Shown here: piece by piece, positions 10,487-21,400 of the stretch | Position numbering within the stretch: the stretch's first letter is position 1 | How the letters are laid out: every line of letters begins with the position of its first letter | NCBI GenBank assembly: GCA_949358305.1 | Contig: OX442314.1 | Coordinates: 65,047,369 to 65,111,368, forward strand | Length of the DNA stretch: 64,000 nucleotides | Direction of reading: 5' to 3' | Source of the DNA: Strigamia acuminata | Lineage: Eukaryota; Arthropoda; Chilopoda; Geophilomorpha; Linotaeniidae | Notes under the pieces: generated by a model | Database searches by the model: none | Seen by the model: the letters and a program-made list of their open reading frames with translations, nothing else | Told to the model about the DNA's origin: nothing | Program-made: the position numbers and the translations under genes

Positions 10487-12048
10487 TGTTGCAAGACAGC
10501 GTAGAAATTGTTGTGCTATTTTATTGTCAATATTTTTACCATTTACTTTGAGTTTATTAAAATCTTTAAGTGTTTTAATTTCCTTTGCCTAATTGGTATT
10601 TTTCACTTTTCAGATTTTTTTATTGCTTATTAAAGTGTTTTGACTTGATTTTTATTCATACTTTTCAATATTCAGTAATGTTTATGCTTTGTATTGATTT
10701 CAATTATCTTATTCCGTGCATTTATTGACTTATTCACTTGTTTTTTGAGAGTTTGTGTTGATTCCGAACTGTTTTGGTGCATATTTCGTTCCCTAGCATA
10801 CATTTGCGATGCTAGTGACGTCATTTTTCTGTTTCCCGTAAAGTTACGGTTCCGTCTTCTAACCTTTTGTTTAGTACTTTTCAAATCACTTGGAATTTTA
10901 TTAAGCATTTGTTTAGACTAATTCAAGCATGCTCTTTCTATCTAGATGCATCAAAACTGCTTTGGAAGTTCCGTTTGATTGGTTTGAACGTTCGTTTCCG
11001 TCTGCCATAAAAGCGCAGCCGGGAATGTTCGTTTGGCCGATAAATTCGTATTTATTCAATCTGTGTATTTTATTCCGATGTTTTGTGAAGAGAATTGATA
11101 ATTATTCTTATAATTTAATCGATACTTTATTGATTATTTACATTTAGTGTTTTTACATTCATTTTACGTGTAGTTTTGCCGCCGATGTTATGTTCGCCGG
11201 ACGCCATGTTTGATCCAACACCTTTGTTATGTTCGCCGGTCGCCATGTTTGTCCCAAGCGACGATTACACAATGTAACCGTTATTTTTGTATTTTATATC
11301 ACATAATTTGCATTTACTATTACATTGCGTTATTATTCAGTATGTATTCTTTGATAATTTTGTGCTTTTGTACCGATCGAAATTCAAATGTGATCGTTAT
11401 GTAATTTTCGAAGCCTGTGATTGGCTATTTTCAATCCTTTCTTTCCGAGATCGGTTTATTGCAAATATCTCATTGTTTAACGTGTTTTTGGACATTGTTG
11501 TGATTAGCTTTTTTGTTCACCGCATTCTTGTGGTCATTTCAATGTAATTCAATGTATTTTTAGTGCATTTTTAAGCAAATGCCAACTTTGCCGTAATCTT
11601 GTTTCCTCCGTTACCATGGTAACGGAATCTTTCGTGTATCTGTATTTCGCCGCTATCGGCCTGGCGCGTGCCATATTCGGTACTGCGCATGTGCGGTTCT
11701 CTAAGAACCAATCTAATTGCTGTAATTTCTTCAGTTATTAACCAACCTTTGAATAAATGTGTTGTGTTTTATTAGCTCTTGTTTTAGGTTTATTTTCAAA
11801 CACATTCAATGTGTAGTGAGTAGTTTAAAAATTCTTAGGCCAACTTATGTTTCTGCCACCTATTGGATACTTGGTGCAGGTGTTCTCCACATTGTTCCAG
11901 CGGTACAACAATGCCATTTGTTGCGGATTTATTGCTCTCCAGTGCGATTTTCGTACTAGCCACGCCATACGACCTTGGGCGAGCTCAAGTGTCTTGAATT
12001 TGGATACGCATCGCCATTCCTTTCTATCTGTCTTGTTGACCTGCAACA
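10487..12048 (+). repeat. 3' LTR of BEL-1
   Basis: Near-identical to 2631-4192 and followed by the target duplication ACAAG at 12049-12053. The 60 bp between the polyprotein stop (10426) and the LTR (CCGGCAACTCGC just before it) contain no clear polypurine tract, which is unusual. Confidence 0.95.
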
Positions 12049-13158
12049 ACAAGATCAATGTCTCTGAATGTTCAGAAATAGTGTGTAAACCTTACTAGAA
12101 GCCTTCAATGCAAGTTTTAGCAACATCCAAGCAATGATTTTGGAGAATAGACTTTTGATCTCATCACAGTTGACTTGGCACAAACACCACAAGTCCAATG
12201 TCTCAGAATGTTCAGATATAGTGTTTAAACCTTACTAGAAGCCTTCAATGCAAGTTTTAGCAACATCCAAGCAATGATTTTGAAGAATAGACTTTTGATC
12301 TCATCACAGTTGACTTGGCACAAACACCACAAGTCCAATGTCTCAGAATGTTCAGATATAGTGTTTAAACCTTACTAGAAACCTTCAATGCAAGTTTTAG
12401 CAACATCCTAGCAACGATTTGGGAGAATAGACTTTTGATCTCATCACAGTTGACTTAGCACAAACACCACAAGATCAATGTCTCTGAATGTTCAGAAATA
12501 GTGTTTAAACCTTAGTAGAAGCCTTCAATGTAAGTTTTAGCAACATCCAAGCAATGATTTTGGGAGAATACACTTTTGATCTCATCACAGTTGACTTAGC
12601 ACAAACACCACAAGATCAATGTCTCTGAATGTTCAGAAATAGTGTTTAAACCTTACTAGAAGCCTTCAATGTAAGTTTTAGCAACATCCAAGCAATGATT
12701 TTGGGAGAATACACTTTTGATCTCATCACAGTTGACTTAGCACAAACACCACAAGATCAATGTCTCTGAATGTTCAGAAATAGTGTTTAAACCTTAGTAG
12801 AAGCCTTCAATGCAAGTTTTAGCAACATCTAAGCAATGATTTGGGAGAATAGATTTTTGATCTCATTACAGTTGACTTAGCACAAACACCACAAGTTCAA
12901 TGTCTCAGAATGTTCAGATATAGTGTTTAAACCTTACTAGAAGCCTTCAATGTAAGTTTTAGCAACATCCAAGCAATGATTTGGGAGAATAGACTTTTGA
13001 TCTCATCACAGTTGACTTAGCACAAACACCACAAGACCAATGTCTCTGAATGTTTAGATATAGTGTTTAAACCTTACTAGAAGCCTTCAATGCAAGTTTT
13101 AGCAACATCCTAGCAACGATTTGGGAGAATAGACTTTTGATCTCATTACAGTTGACTT
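12049..13158 (+). repeat. Satellite DNA block 2
   Basis: About eight monomers of the 140-bp family in the same orientation as block 1, between the BEL-1 3' LTR and element B. It contains the variants 'ctagcaacgatttgggagaa' and 'ctaagcaatgatttgggag'. It breaks off within 'cagttgactt', where element B is inserted. Confidence 0.96.
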
Positions 13159-15055
13159 TTTTTCGTATCGCCTGTCGATTTCGACGCCAGCGATCCGAAG
13201 ATAGGATTCGGGCACGGAGCATTGATTTGCCTTGTGCAAATCGCCCGATCTGAGTCGCATCGACTCCCGTCGTTATGCCTGGTCTTCAGCATTTTTTGTT
13301 ACAAGGAGATATGGAGAGAAAGAGGAGTTGACTATTCAACGTGAGGTTTTATTCGCAAGTGTCTAATTTATCCTTTTAACAATGAGACGAAACGTGACAC
13401 GAGATGGACAACAATCAAATATCAAGTGTCACAAAACAAGGTTTATGTTTTCTAAGCCTAACATTGCATAAATGTCTTAATTATACCTTAGAAACTTCAT
13501 TTATAGAAGGCATGAAGTTTCCCAATTAAATGTAACATGGGTGGAAATTGTCAGGCGCTTTTCTGGCCTAAAATTATCAACTTTAACACAAGTATACAAT
13601 TTGACTTTGTAAATGATTGAATACAAATAATCAAACTTAACTAAATTTCTCAGATCACGTAAAAGGTAGCAATCCGAGAGAGAAACATGTTTTAAACTAA
13701 CAAATAACAATTTGAGTTGTATAAACATTAATAAAATACAACTCTTCCGTGTATGACGTCATTTGCGAGTACGAATGCTCCATCGCGTCTTGTCATCTCT
13801 CGCAAATCGTCTACTGTCACATCGAAATTAAATCAGGAGTGAAAGTGAACAAATTACATGAACTAATTCCGCTAATTACACATGCAAAACTAATTACTAT
13901 TTATTTTAGCAGATAATCGAAGAAACTTTCAACCGCACGCTTCATCCGGGTCTCAACGACTGAAAATGGCCGACCTCATGCAACGCCTTCGCTCCCGATC
14001 GCCTTCTACTGCGGATTACGTCTCTCCCGCGATCCTATGAATTACCGATCAGGTAAGTAAGCACATATGTATTTCCTTCCAACATATTGCTTGTGTCTTT
14101 GAGCTTAAACGAGCGTTTCCTTTGGCCATTTCAGCGTCCATCACCCGAACCAAGCCGTACGATTTCCGTCTCCTCGACTTTGCAACCGCGTGAGATGTTA
14201 TTCAGCGATATAACTACAAGGTAAATAAATATCTGAATCAATAACAAGTGTAAATAAAACTTAATATCTATTTACAGCCTCGTGCAATTCCCGAACCGAA
14301 TTGCATCCGGATTCAGCCAAACTTAAAGTAAATAATTTCAAGTGTATAAAGTCAAACATAAATTTAACAAGTAACGTAATTATATCTAACCTAAACATTC
14401 TTTATTTACAGTCATTCCCGCATATGAAGCAGAACTGTAACTCCTGCCCCATTCATCCGGATTTCGTAAACGTAAGGTGAGCAAATAATCGGTTGTAAAT
14501 TAAAACATCACTTAACATTTCTTGTGAACATATTTAACCAATCCAAACATCCGTTTTAATTTAAACCTTTTCTTATTTACAGTTATTCCCACATCTGAGG
14601 CAGATTCGTGACTTCTACCCCAATCCAGCGAACCGTCTTTATTTATCCGTAAGTGATAAAACAACGCGAATGAAAAACTGTAAACCTCGATTATGATTAA
14701 CACGTATTTTCCTTTCAGACATACTCGACTCCAGAGATTGAATCACGACCCGGGGAGTTCTTCACATTCAGATAAGTTATAGCAATTAATTTCCGATATG
14801 AACAATTATTTAAAAGCTCGAACTCCTTTTCAGAGTCTTCTAGAACTTCAATTTGATCGGCAACCCGAGATTATGCCGATTCGACCTCAACTAAGCGACA
14901 ACGGATTGTCTTCTGACTGGTAAATAAACTTATCTAATTTATTTCTTCCTTTCTTTCTTTCTTTAGTGAAAAGTTCGGACTTATTTCAACTTTCACCATC
15001 TTTTCCTTCCTTTATATTTTGAGAAGCATTTCCTGTTTCGAATCGATTCGCAACA
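13159..15055 (-). repeat. Element B LTR, left copy (3' LTR in element orientation)
   Basis: Matches 29339-31235 with only about two substitutions noticed (near 13309 and 13429) plus a T-tract difference at the outer end, so the element is young. It contains a CRE octamer (13754-13761) and, on the + strand, the splice-site array described separately. A 75-codon - strand frame at 13501-13728 recurs in the other LTR and has no recognisable features. Confidence 0.9.
13910..14966 (+). other. Array of mini-exons with splice signals, antisense to element B
   Basis: On the + strand, strong acceptors and donors alternate. Acceptors end at 13909, 14134, 14277, 14411, 14582, 14718, 14833 and 14966 (for example TATTTACAG, CCTTTCAG, TTTCTTTAG). 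Donors start at 14053 (CAG|GTAAGT), 14221 (AAG|GTAAAT), 14328, 14477 (AAG|GTGAGC), 14649 (GTAAGT) and 14920 (GTAAAT); the donor at 14772 is CAG|ATAAGT instead of GT. Introns are 47-106 nt and exons 50-143 nt. The exons at 14412 and 14583 and their upstream introns are related, so modules have duplicated. Exon 1 holds ATG at 13966 opening a 24-codon frame (M-A-D-L...). The copy in the right LTR lies 16180 bp downstream. Splicing itself is inferred. Confidence 0.55.
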
Positions 15056-15572
15056 GCGCTCCCGCCGAAACAAAAGGAACAGCCAATCATCTTGTCTAAA
15101 ACTATACTGTACAATAGTTTTTTTTTTTTTTTCCATTTACACTTAAAGAACTGTATTTTATTTTTGTGGGAAATAAAAATTCTTCTTTTTCTGAATCTCA
15201 AAAATGTCTTGGATCTCTTGCCTTTCTCAAATGCAATTTCTCTCCTTCACATTTTTCTTTTGACTCGACTAACTATTTGAATCTGATACCCAGGGACGAA
15301 TATCGACCGTATTCCTCGATTTTCGACAACCCACGTGGATATCCTCTTCGTCATGGCATGGATCAAGAGAACTTCAAAGCTAAGTAAACTTTAAATTAAC
15401 CTTTCATTAAATTGACAAAACAATTTCTGTATCCACTGGTGGAAGTTTAGCTTTTCCCTTAAGTCCAGAATTTTTTCCAATTATGGAAACTCTAACCTTA
15501 AATGAATCAGATCTCGATATTAATTATTTCCTTTAACTTAAAAACCTCTCAGGTAGTTTAACAAGGAAATAT
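15056..15572 (-). mobile_element. Element B interior, 3' end segment
   Basis: Unique sequence between the left LTR and the Gypsy insertion. Next to the LTR the - strand reads CGGCGGGAGCGC, a candidate polypurine tract, and element C has the closely related GGTGGGAGCGA at the same place. On the + strand an acceptor-like CCCAG at about 15290 precedes a short open stretch ending near 15388, possibly a further antisense exon. No gag or pol is seen. Confidence 0.7.
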
Positions 15573-16153
15573 TGTCACGTGTACGAACCGTGTCGATTAA
15601 TGCGCGATTCGTAACACGCAATTTGAGTTATTATTAGTTAATGTTGCTTAATTTCGGCCACAGATGGCGTTGACGATTGGAAACCGTCATCGTCATGTGA
15701 GTAGACCGATTAATTCGTGAATGGGGGTTATGGCAGATTTGCTATAAAACCGCCCGCCTTCAGACAGAGCTCTCTCTCGTTCTTCAGACTTCAACAGGTA
15801 ACTATTAATTACACCTGCCTTTTACTAAGCCTAATGTCGCCCGATAAACAAAGGGTACGGCTGACGGCTATCTTCTGATATGATGATTTATGCAATTTAT
15901 CACCCAGTTGTAAAGTGTTATTTAGTTGTACTGAATTAATGTAATATAAATGCCATTTCATTTAAGGTTAATAGTGATGATTTATTTGATTTGTAAAGCG
16001 CATAATTATTGAAGGTCGAACAGACTTTGTCTGTCCGATCTAATAAAGTTTAAGTTTGGAATTTAAAATATAAACACGCCTCATTCTTTCTCTATCACTC
16101 ATTAATAACAGTCACGTGGACCTCGGTCAGAAAGGGCCAGAATCCACGTAACA
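15573..16153 (+). repeat. 5' LTR of the Gypsy element
   Basis: A TATA box (TATAAAA, 15743-15749) is followed by TTCAGAC initiator-like words at 15759 and 15784. A splice-donor-like CAG|GTAACT sits at 15798, and a polyadenylation signal AATAAA at 16042-16047. This gives U3, R and U5 of ordinary proportions. The 3' copy carries the same signals 7981 bp downstream. Confidence 0.93.
15743..15749 (+). promoter_or_regulatory. TATA box in Gypsy LTR
   Basis: TATAAAA in 'gctataaaaccg', upstream of initiator-like TCAGAC words and of the AATAAA signal. It is the natural promoter candidate for the genomic RNA of this element. Confidence 0.65.
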
Positions 16154-16939
16154 AATGGTGGAGATGCGAGTCTTTCCCATACCGCATAAAAATTAGAATA
16201 AAATTTGAAAATTAGCGAAAATTTTGAAATTAAGCTTAGTTTTGCTTGAGTTTACCTAGTGATTAGTTTTTCAGGAAATTGGAAAATTAAAATTGGGAAA
16301 TTAAAGCAATTAGAATTGAAATTTGTGGAAAATTAGTTCAAAAATTATATAAAATTTTGAAAACCCGTAATTTAATTTGCATACAGATGATTCATTGATA
16401 AGAGTGATAGAAATGAAAAAGGTGATTCATTGCTAATTAAGATAATAGACTTAATTGAGTTTTAAAATTGGTGAAATTAAGAAATAAAATATAACAAAGT
16501 AACTTTGAATATTTAATTGAATGAAGTGATATTGAGTGATATTTATTGTGAAGTTTAATTGTAAATTGAATATGAATGGTGACGTTTATTATTATTGAAT
16601 AAGGAATTCAGTGTTTTCCATTTTGATGAAGGTGTATATTAATAAAATATATAGTTTGAATTTATTAATGAATTTTTGAATTTCAGGATATTTTTGTAAT
16701 TATTTACTAATAAAAAGTTTTCTTGAATATTTGCTACTAATAGATTTAATAAAGTTTTGAAATATGACCATGAAAATTTAATTGTTTTGAAAATTTTGAA
16801 ATTTGATTGTGAAGATTGAATTGTTTGAATTGTTTAATCATTGACTTGTTTTCAGAGAGTAAAGAGTGTTATAGTGTTATTTGCAATTGAACAAACTGAG
16901 TGCTTCAAAGGATTGTGTCTTCAGTTTAATTAATTAATC
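16154..16939 (+). other. AT-rich leader of the Gypsy element
   Basis: Leader of about 790 bp beginning AATGGTGGAGATGCGAG just after the LTR. The TGG starts the probable primer binding site, but I could not match it to a tRNA. The rest is A+T-rich with many short 'aattgaaatt'-type words and no useful open frame. Translation signals for gag are expected at its 3' end. Confidence 0.7.
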
Positions 16940-18425
16940 ATTGCGGAATCCAAACGTTATAAACTGCCAGAGTTTGTAGCAGATTATCTGTTTTCCAAAA
17001 AGGAACCAGGAGAACCTGATACACCCAAAGAGTTACTGGATGATAAAGTAACTGGTCGGAAGTATAGATCAAAATCCAAAGGTGAACAAAAAACACAAAA
17101 AAGGGAAGATCTGGAAACTCCCGAGCAGCGTAATAAAAGATTAATAAATCCAGGAGTGTATAATTGTTTATCGCCTAAGGAACAATTAGAATTAGGCGAT
17201 CTCTTGGAAAGGGCACAGGTAAATTTGGACGACGTATTTGAGGACGCAGCCAAAGATATTGAAGAGCACGAGGAATCAATTCAACCAAAAGTGGAAATAA
17301 AAATTGAACAATCTTCTACTAAAATGGCTAATGCTTCGCCATCATCAGAACTGGTAGCAATACAGACAGTGTTACAAAACTTAGTGGTCAATAGAAGAAA
17401 TCCAGTTGATTTTGATCCGGCTACAGGAAATATTGACACGTGGTTGATTGGATATGAAGATACGATCGCCGATGATACTGAACGTATTAAGCATCTGTCA
17501 ATTGTGCTGAAATCTTCCGCATCATCATGGTATTTAGATCAACTTCCACTGTATCCGACTAGAACATGGACACAATGGAAAGATGCGTTGAAGACGAAGT
17601 TTAGACGACAAATAACAACGATTTTGTCGAAATTACAAGCAATGCAGCACAAGGATGGAACAGCTTTGGAACACATGCAGAAGATACTAAAAGAATGTTC
17701 TTTTGCAAGACCATCATTCACTGAAGAGCAAAAGATATTTCATGTGTTTCAGACACTTAAAAAGGCGACTAGAGATAAACTAGTAGTCAACTTTCCAAAG
17801 ACGTTGGATCAACTAACATCTCAACTTGGGTTATTGGAAGCTCATGCATTCAACGAGGACCCTGCAGAAGTTTTACTAACCCTACTGCAAAAAGCTGTTG
17901 ATACACCTAGCAAGGTGACACCAAGTTGCTTGGTAGAACCGAGCGACGTCAATAAAACAAAAGACGAGTTGTTAGCAGAGGTCAAAGTGCTAAGACAACA
18001 GCAGCAGTTTGGGGATGTCCAATATGCAGAGGTTACTCCAGTCTTCTACCAAAACCAATGGTATACGCCACATCCAAACCAGGCGCAGTTCTACAATAGA
18101 GGTAACTTTAGAGGACGACCTGGACAACAACGAGGATGGTGGAATAATAACAACAATTGGTAGAGGATGGAATAATAGAGGTCAAAACAGAGGTAATTGG
18201 AATAATTCAGGTCAAGGATTCCAACAACAATACCCACAACAGCGGTGGAATCCGCCACAACAGCAAGGGAACCCACCACAAGGTCAAAGACAACAGGGGA
18301 ATCCAAATAACCAAGGTCATCCTAAAAATCCAAATTATAAAGGTAAAAATTTTATTGAAAATTACCAAGGCCGAGGAAATCGAGGAGCCCCACGTGGTGG
18401 ACCACCTAATGCATCGGGAAACTAG
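16940..18425 (+). pseudogene. gag: Gypsy Gag (capsid/nucleocapsid), start codon lost and frameshifted
   Basis: An open frame from 16940 to 18163 begins with ATT followed by A-E-S-K-R, at the first possible position after an in-frame stop. An ATG-to-ATT change is the simple explanation. The first in-frame ATG is only at 17324 (M-A-N-A-S-P). Residues after it resemble a retrotransposon capsid (helical, W-Y-L-D-Q, T-W-T-Q-W-K). No CCHC zinc knuckle is present; instead the tail is rich in Gly, Arg, Asn and Gln. That tail is split: frame 1 stops at 18161-18163 just after a run of Asn, and the same G-R-N composition continues in the next frame to 18425. This indicates a 1-nt indel around 18140-18160. 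The second part ends at TAG 18423-18425, directly after the frameshift heptamer. Confidence 0.85.
18416..18422 (+). promoter_or_regulatory. -1 ribosomal frameshift site GGGAAAC at the gag stop
   Basis: In the gag frame the sequence reads TCG GGA AAC TAG, so G GGA AAC is an exact X XXY YYZ heptamer in register, followed immediately by the gag stop codon. The pol frame is the -1 frame and is open across this point. This is how Gag and Gag-Pol ratios are set in many retroelements. A downstream stem was not worked out. Confidence 0.85.
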
Positions 18426-21400
18426 AATGGCCACAAAGACGAAATAACAAAAAGAAGAGAAGAAGGAAAAGGAACTTAGAAATTATTGAGTTGAACGCCA
18501 CAGATGAACTTTTGCAAATTCCAGTAGTGGTGAATGGTATGGAGATAACAGGTGTCTTGGATTCTGGAGGTTATCGTAATATTATTAATGAAGATTTGGT
18601 AAGAACATTGCAGCTCAAATATCAACCATGTCCATACATTCGACTTAGAGTTGTAGATGGTTCAATAATAATCCCAGAAGGAAAAACCAAGATCACTATT
18701 GACGTTGGACAACAGCAACACACCATTGAAGTGCTGATCGTCAACGGATTTGGCCACCATTTACTGCTGGGACATAGCTTTCTGACATCTGCGAGGTGTA
18801 AACTTGATTATGACCACCAGAAGATCTTTGTAGGCCCAAAAGATGAACAACAAGAAGTTTTCCCAATGTCAAAAAATCATACCGATCAAAATTACATAGC
18901 TCGAGTTTTGAAACCTATTACTATACCAGCTTTACATGAATGTGTAGTACCAATAAAAATTGCAAAGAAAGTAGACGATGAATTATTTATTGAACCACTT
19001 AGTGGAGTAGTAGATCGATTTGGAGTGATTTGCTGCAAAACATTGACCAAATTCAGAAAAGGTGAAGGAGTTCTGCGAGTTGCAAATCCGACTAAAAAGA
19101 CAATCTATTTGGGACGTAATTCAGCAATTGCGAAAGCTTTTTATGTAATTGAGTCTGGCGTGCTTGATGAAAAAAGAGATGATCATTTTGACTTTAGCAC
19201 GTCTATGGCAAATGACAATATGACGCCATCACAACAAGAGCTGATGCTACAATTGTTGAAGAAAAATTCAGATAGATTTGCGAAGACTGATAATGATTTA
19301 GGCAGAGCTCACACGATTAGGCATCGAATAGATACTGGAGATTCTCCTCCAATCCATTTACAACCTTATAGACGATCGATTAAGGAAAAAGAAATCGAGG
19401 ATGCTGAAACAAAGAAGTTACTTGAGCAAGGAGTCATTAGAGAATCCGAGAGCCCATGGAGTGCGCCAGTACTACTCATCAAGAAGAGAGACGGCAAATG
19501 GAGATTTTGTGTAGATTGGAGACGTTTGAATGCAGTGACAAAGAAAATGGTGTATCCCTTACCACGTATAGATGACACCCTAGATCAGCTAGCGGGTGCA
19601 AAGTATTTTTCAATGATGGATCTCATTCAGGGATATCACCAAGTCGAAATAGATGAACAAGATCGTGAGAAAACAGCGTTCACTACTTCAAGCGGACACT
19701 ATGAGTTTAATGTCCTTGGAATGGGATTATGTAACAGTCCAGCAGCCTTTCAAAAATTGATGAATAAGGTACTTGGTAATCTCCTGGGGAAAGTATGTAT
19801 AGCATATCTTGACGATTTGATAGTGTTCTCAAAGACCTTTGACCAGTACCTCGTCGATTTGGAGGCAGTTTTCGAAAAACTAAGAGCAGCAAATTTAAAA
19901 GTCAAACTGAGTAAATGTACGTTTGCGACACACACCATACGATACCTCGGACATGTGGTTGATGCTGAAGGTATTTCACCGGATCCCAGGAATTTGGATT
20001 CAGTCGCGAAGTTTCCGATTCCTGTGAACGTTAAACAGCTACGTGGTTTTCTTGGATTATGCTCGTATTACCGGAAATTTATTAAAGGTTTTGCGGACAT
20101 TTCCAAACCTCTGGTGAATTTAACCAAAAAGGATGAAAAGTTTGATTGGGGACCTCCCCATGAAAAAGCATTCCACACGCTTCGAACAGCATTAATAACA
20201 GTGCCGGTGTTAGCGCATCCAGATTTTACTCAGCCTTTCATGATTTCATGCGATGCAAGTGCCTATGGATTAGGAGCTATTTTGAAGCAAAAAGTCAACA
20301 ATCAAGAGCGTGCTATCGCTTATGCAAGTCGTATGATGAGCACAGCAGAAATGAATTACACTGCAACTGAAAGGGAAATGTTAGCAATTATTTTTGCTAT
20401 TGAAAAGTTTAGACCGTATTTATATGGACAGAAATTCCAAATTATTACCGACCATTCTGCCCTCCAATGGCTGAAAGGAGTCCGAAATCCAAATGGACGT
20501 CTAGCCAGGTGGGCGCTGCAACTAGCTGAATATGATTTTGAAATATTTCATAAAAGTGGCAAGAAGCACACAGATGCTGATGCCTTGAGTAGGATCCAGG
20601 AAGAGTTAAGTGAAGAAGAAATCAAAAAATTGCCTTTGCTTCTCTTAGAAAATTTGGACCTCCCTGCTGAGCAGAGGAAGGATCCTAAACTTCTGGACCT
20701 CATAACAGCGCTAGAAAACCAAGAGCAACTTCCAAGAAAAAGAAGACGACCTCTAAAGCAGTTCGTTCTTCAAAACAAAACGTTGTTCAGGAAGAAAAAA
20801 CTAAATAGTTCCCTGAACATGGAAGATTTGTTACTAGTAGTTCCAAAACAACTTCAAACAGATGTATTATATGAAATGCATGATGGATTACTAGGAGCTC
20901 ATTTGGGATTGGCAAAAACATGGAAACGAATAAGAACACGATTCTTTTGGACAAGAATTTATAGGGACGTTAGAAATTACGTCTTGTCCTGCCAAAGTTG
21001 CGCGAAAGCAAAAACGATGACTACACCAGCGAAGGGACTAATGCAGCCATGGTCAACAGTTTCAAAGCCTTTTGAGCGAATTGGAATAGATACGCTTGGA
21101 CCATTTCCATTATCACGTCTTGGAAATAAATATGTTTTTGTTGTGACTGATTATCTTTCGAGAAATGCAATAGCTAGACCAGCAGCAGCAGCTACAGCTT
21201 TAGAAGCAGCAAGAACGTTGTTATATGAAGTGATTCTGAAAGAAGGCAGTCCAAGAGAGATTTTAAGTGACCGTGGAACAGAATACAGGAATAAAATGGT
21301 TGAGGAAGTCTCAAATATGTTTAAAAGTTTGCATAAAACTACGTCAGGATACCATCCAAGAACAAATGGATTAACTGAGAGATTTAATGCGACATTCGCA

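Larger units (their letters stand above)
2631..12048 (+). mobile_element. BEL-1: full-length BEL/Pao LTR retrotransposon inserted in satellite
   Basis: A 9418-bp element with two 1562-bp direct LTRs (2631-4192 and 10487-12048), each beginning TGTTGC and ending GCAACA. A 5-bp target duplication, ACAAG, lies at 2626-2630 and 12049-12053. The interior (4193-10486) holds a tRNA-His-like primer site, a long leader and a Gag-PR-RT-RNase H-IN frame of BEL/Pao type. By eye the LTRs differ at about three positions, all C/T (for example 3054 and 3980), so the insertion is young. The polyprotein is inactivated by a 4-nt deletion and a nonsense codon. Satellite resumes in the same phase after the element. 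Confidence 0.96.

Noticed and set aside
13501-13728. 75-codon - strand frame in both LTRs of element B
   Set aside because: Short, AT-rich and without motifs; it recurs only through LTR duplication.
15166-15387. 73-codon + strand frame between element B LTR and Gypsy
   Set aside because: No ATG start and no domain. Its second half might be an antisense exon, but evidence is too thin for a separate call.
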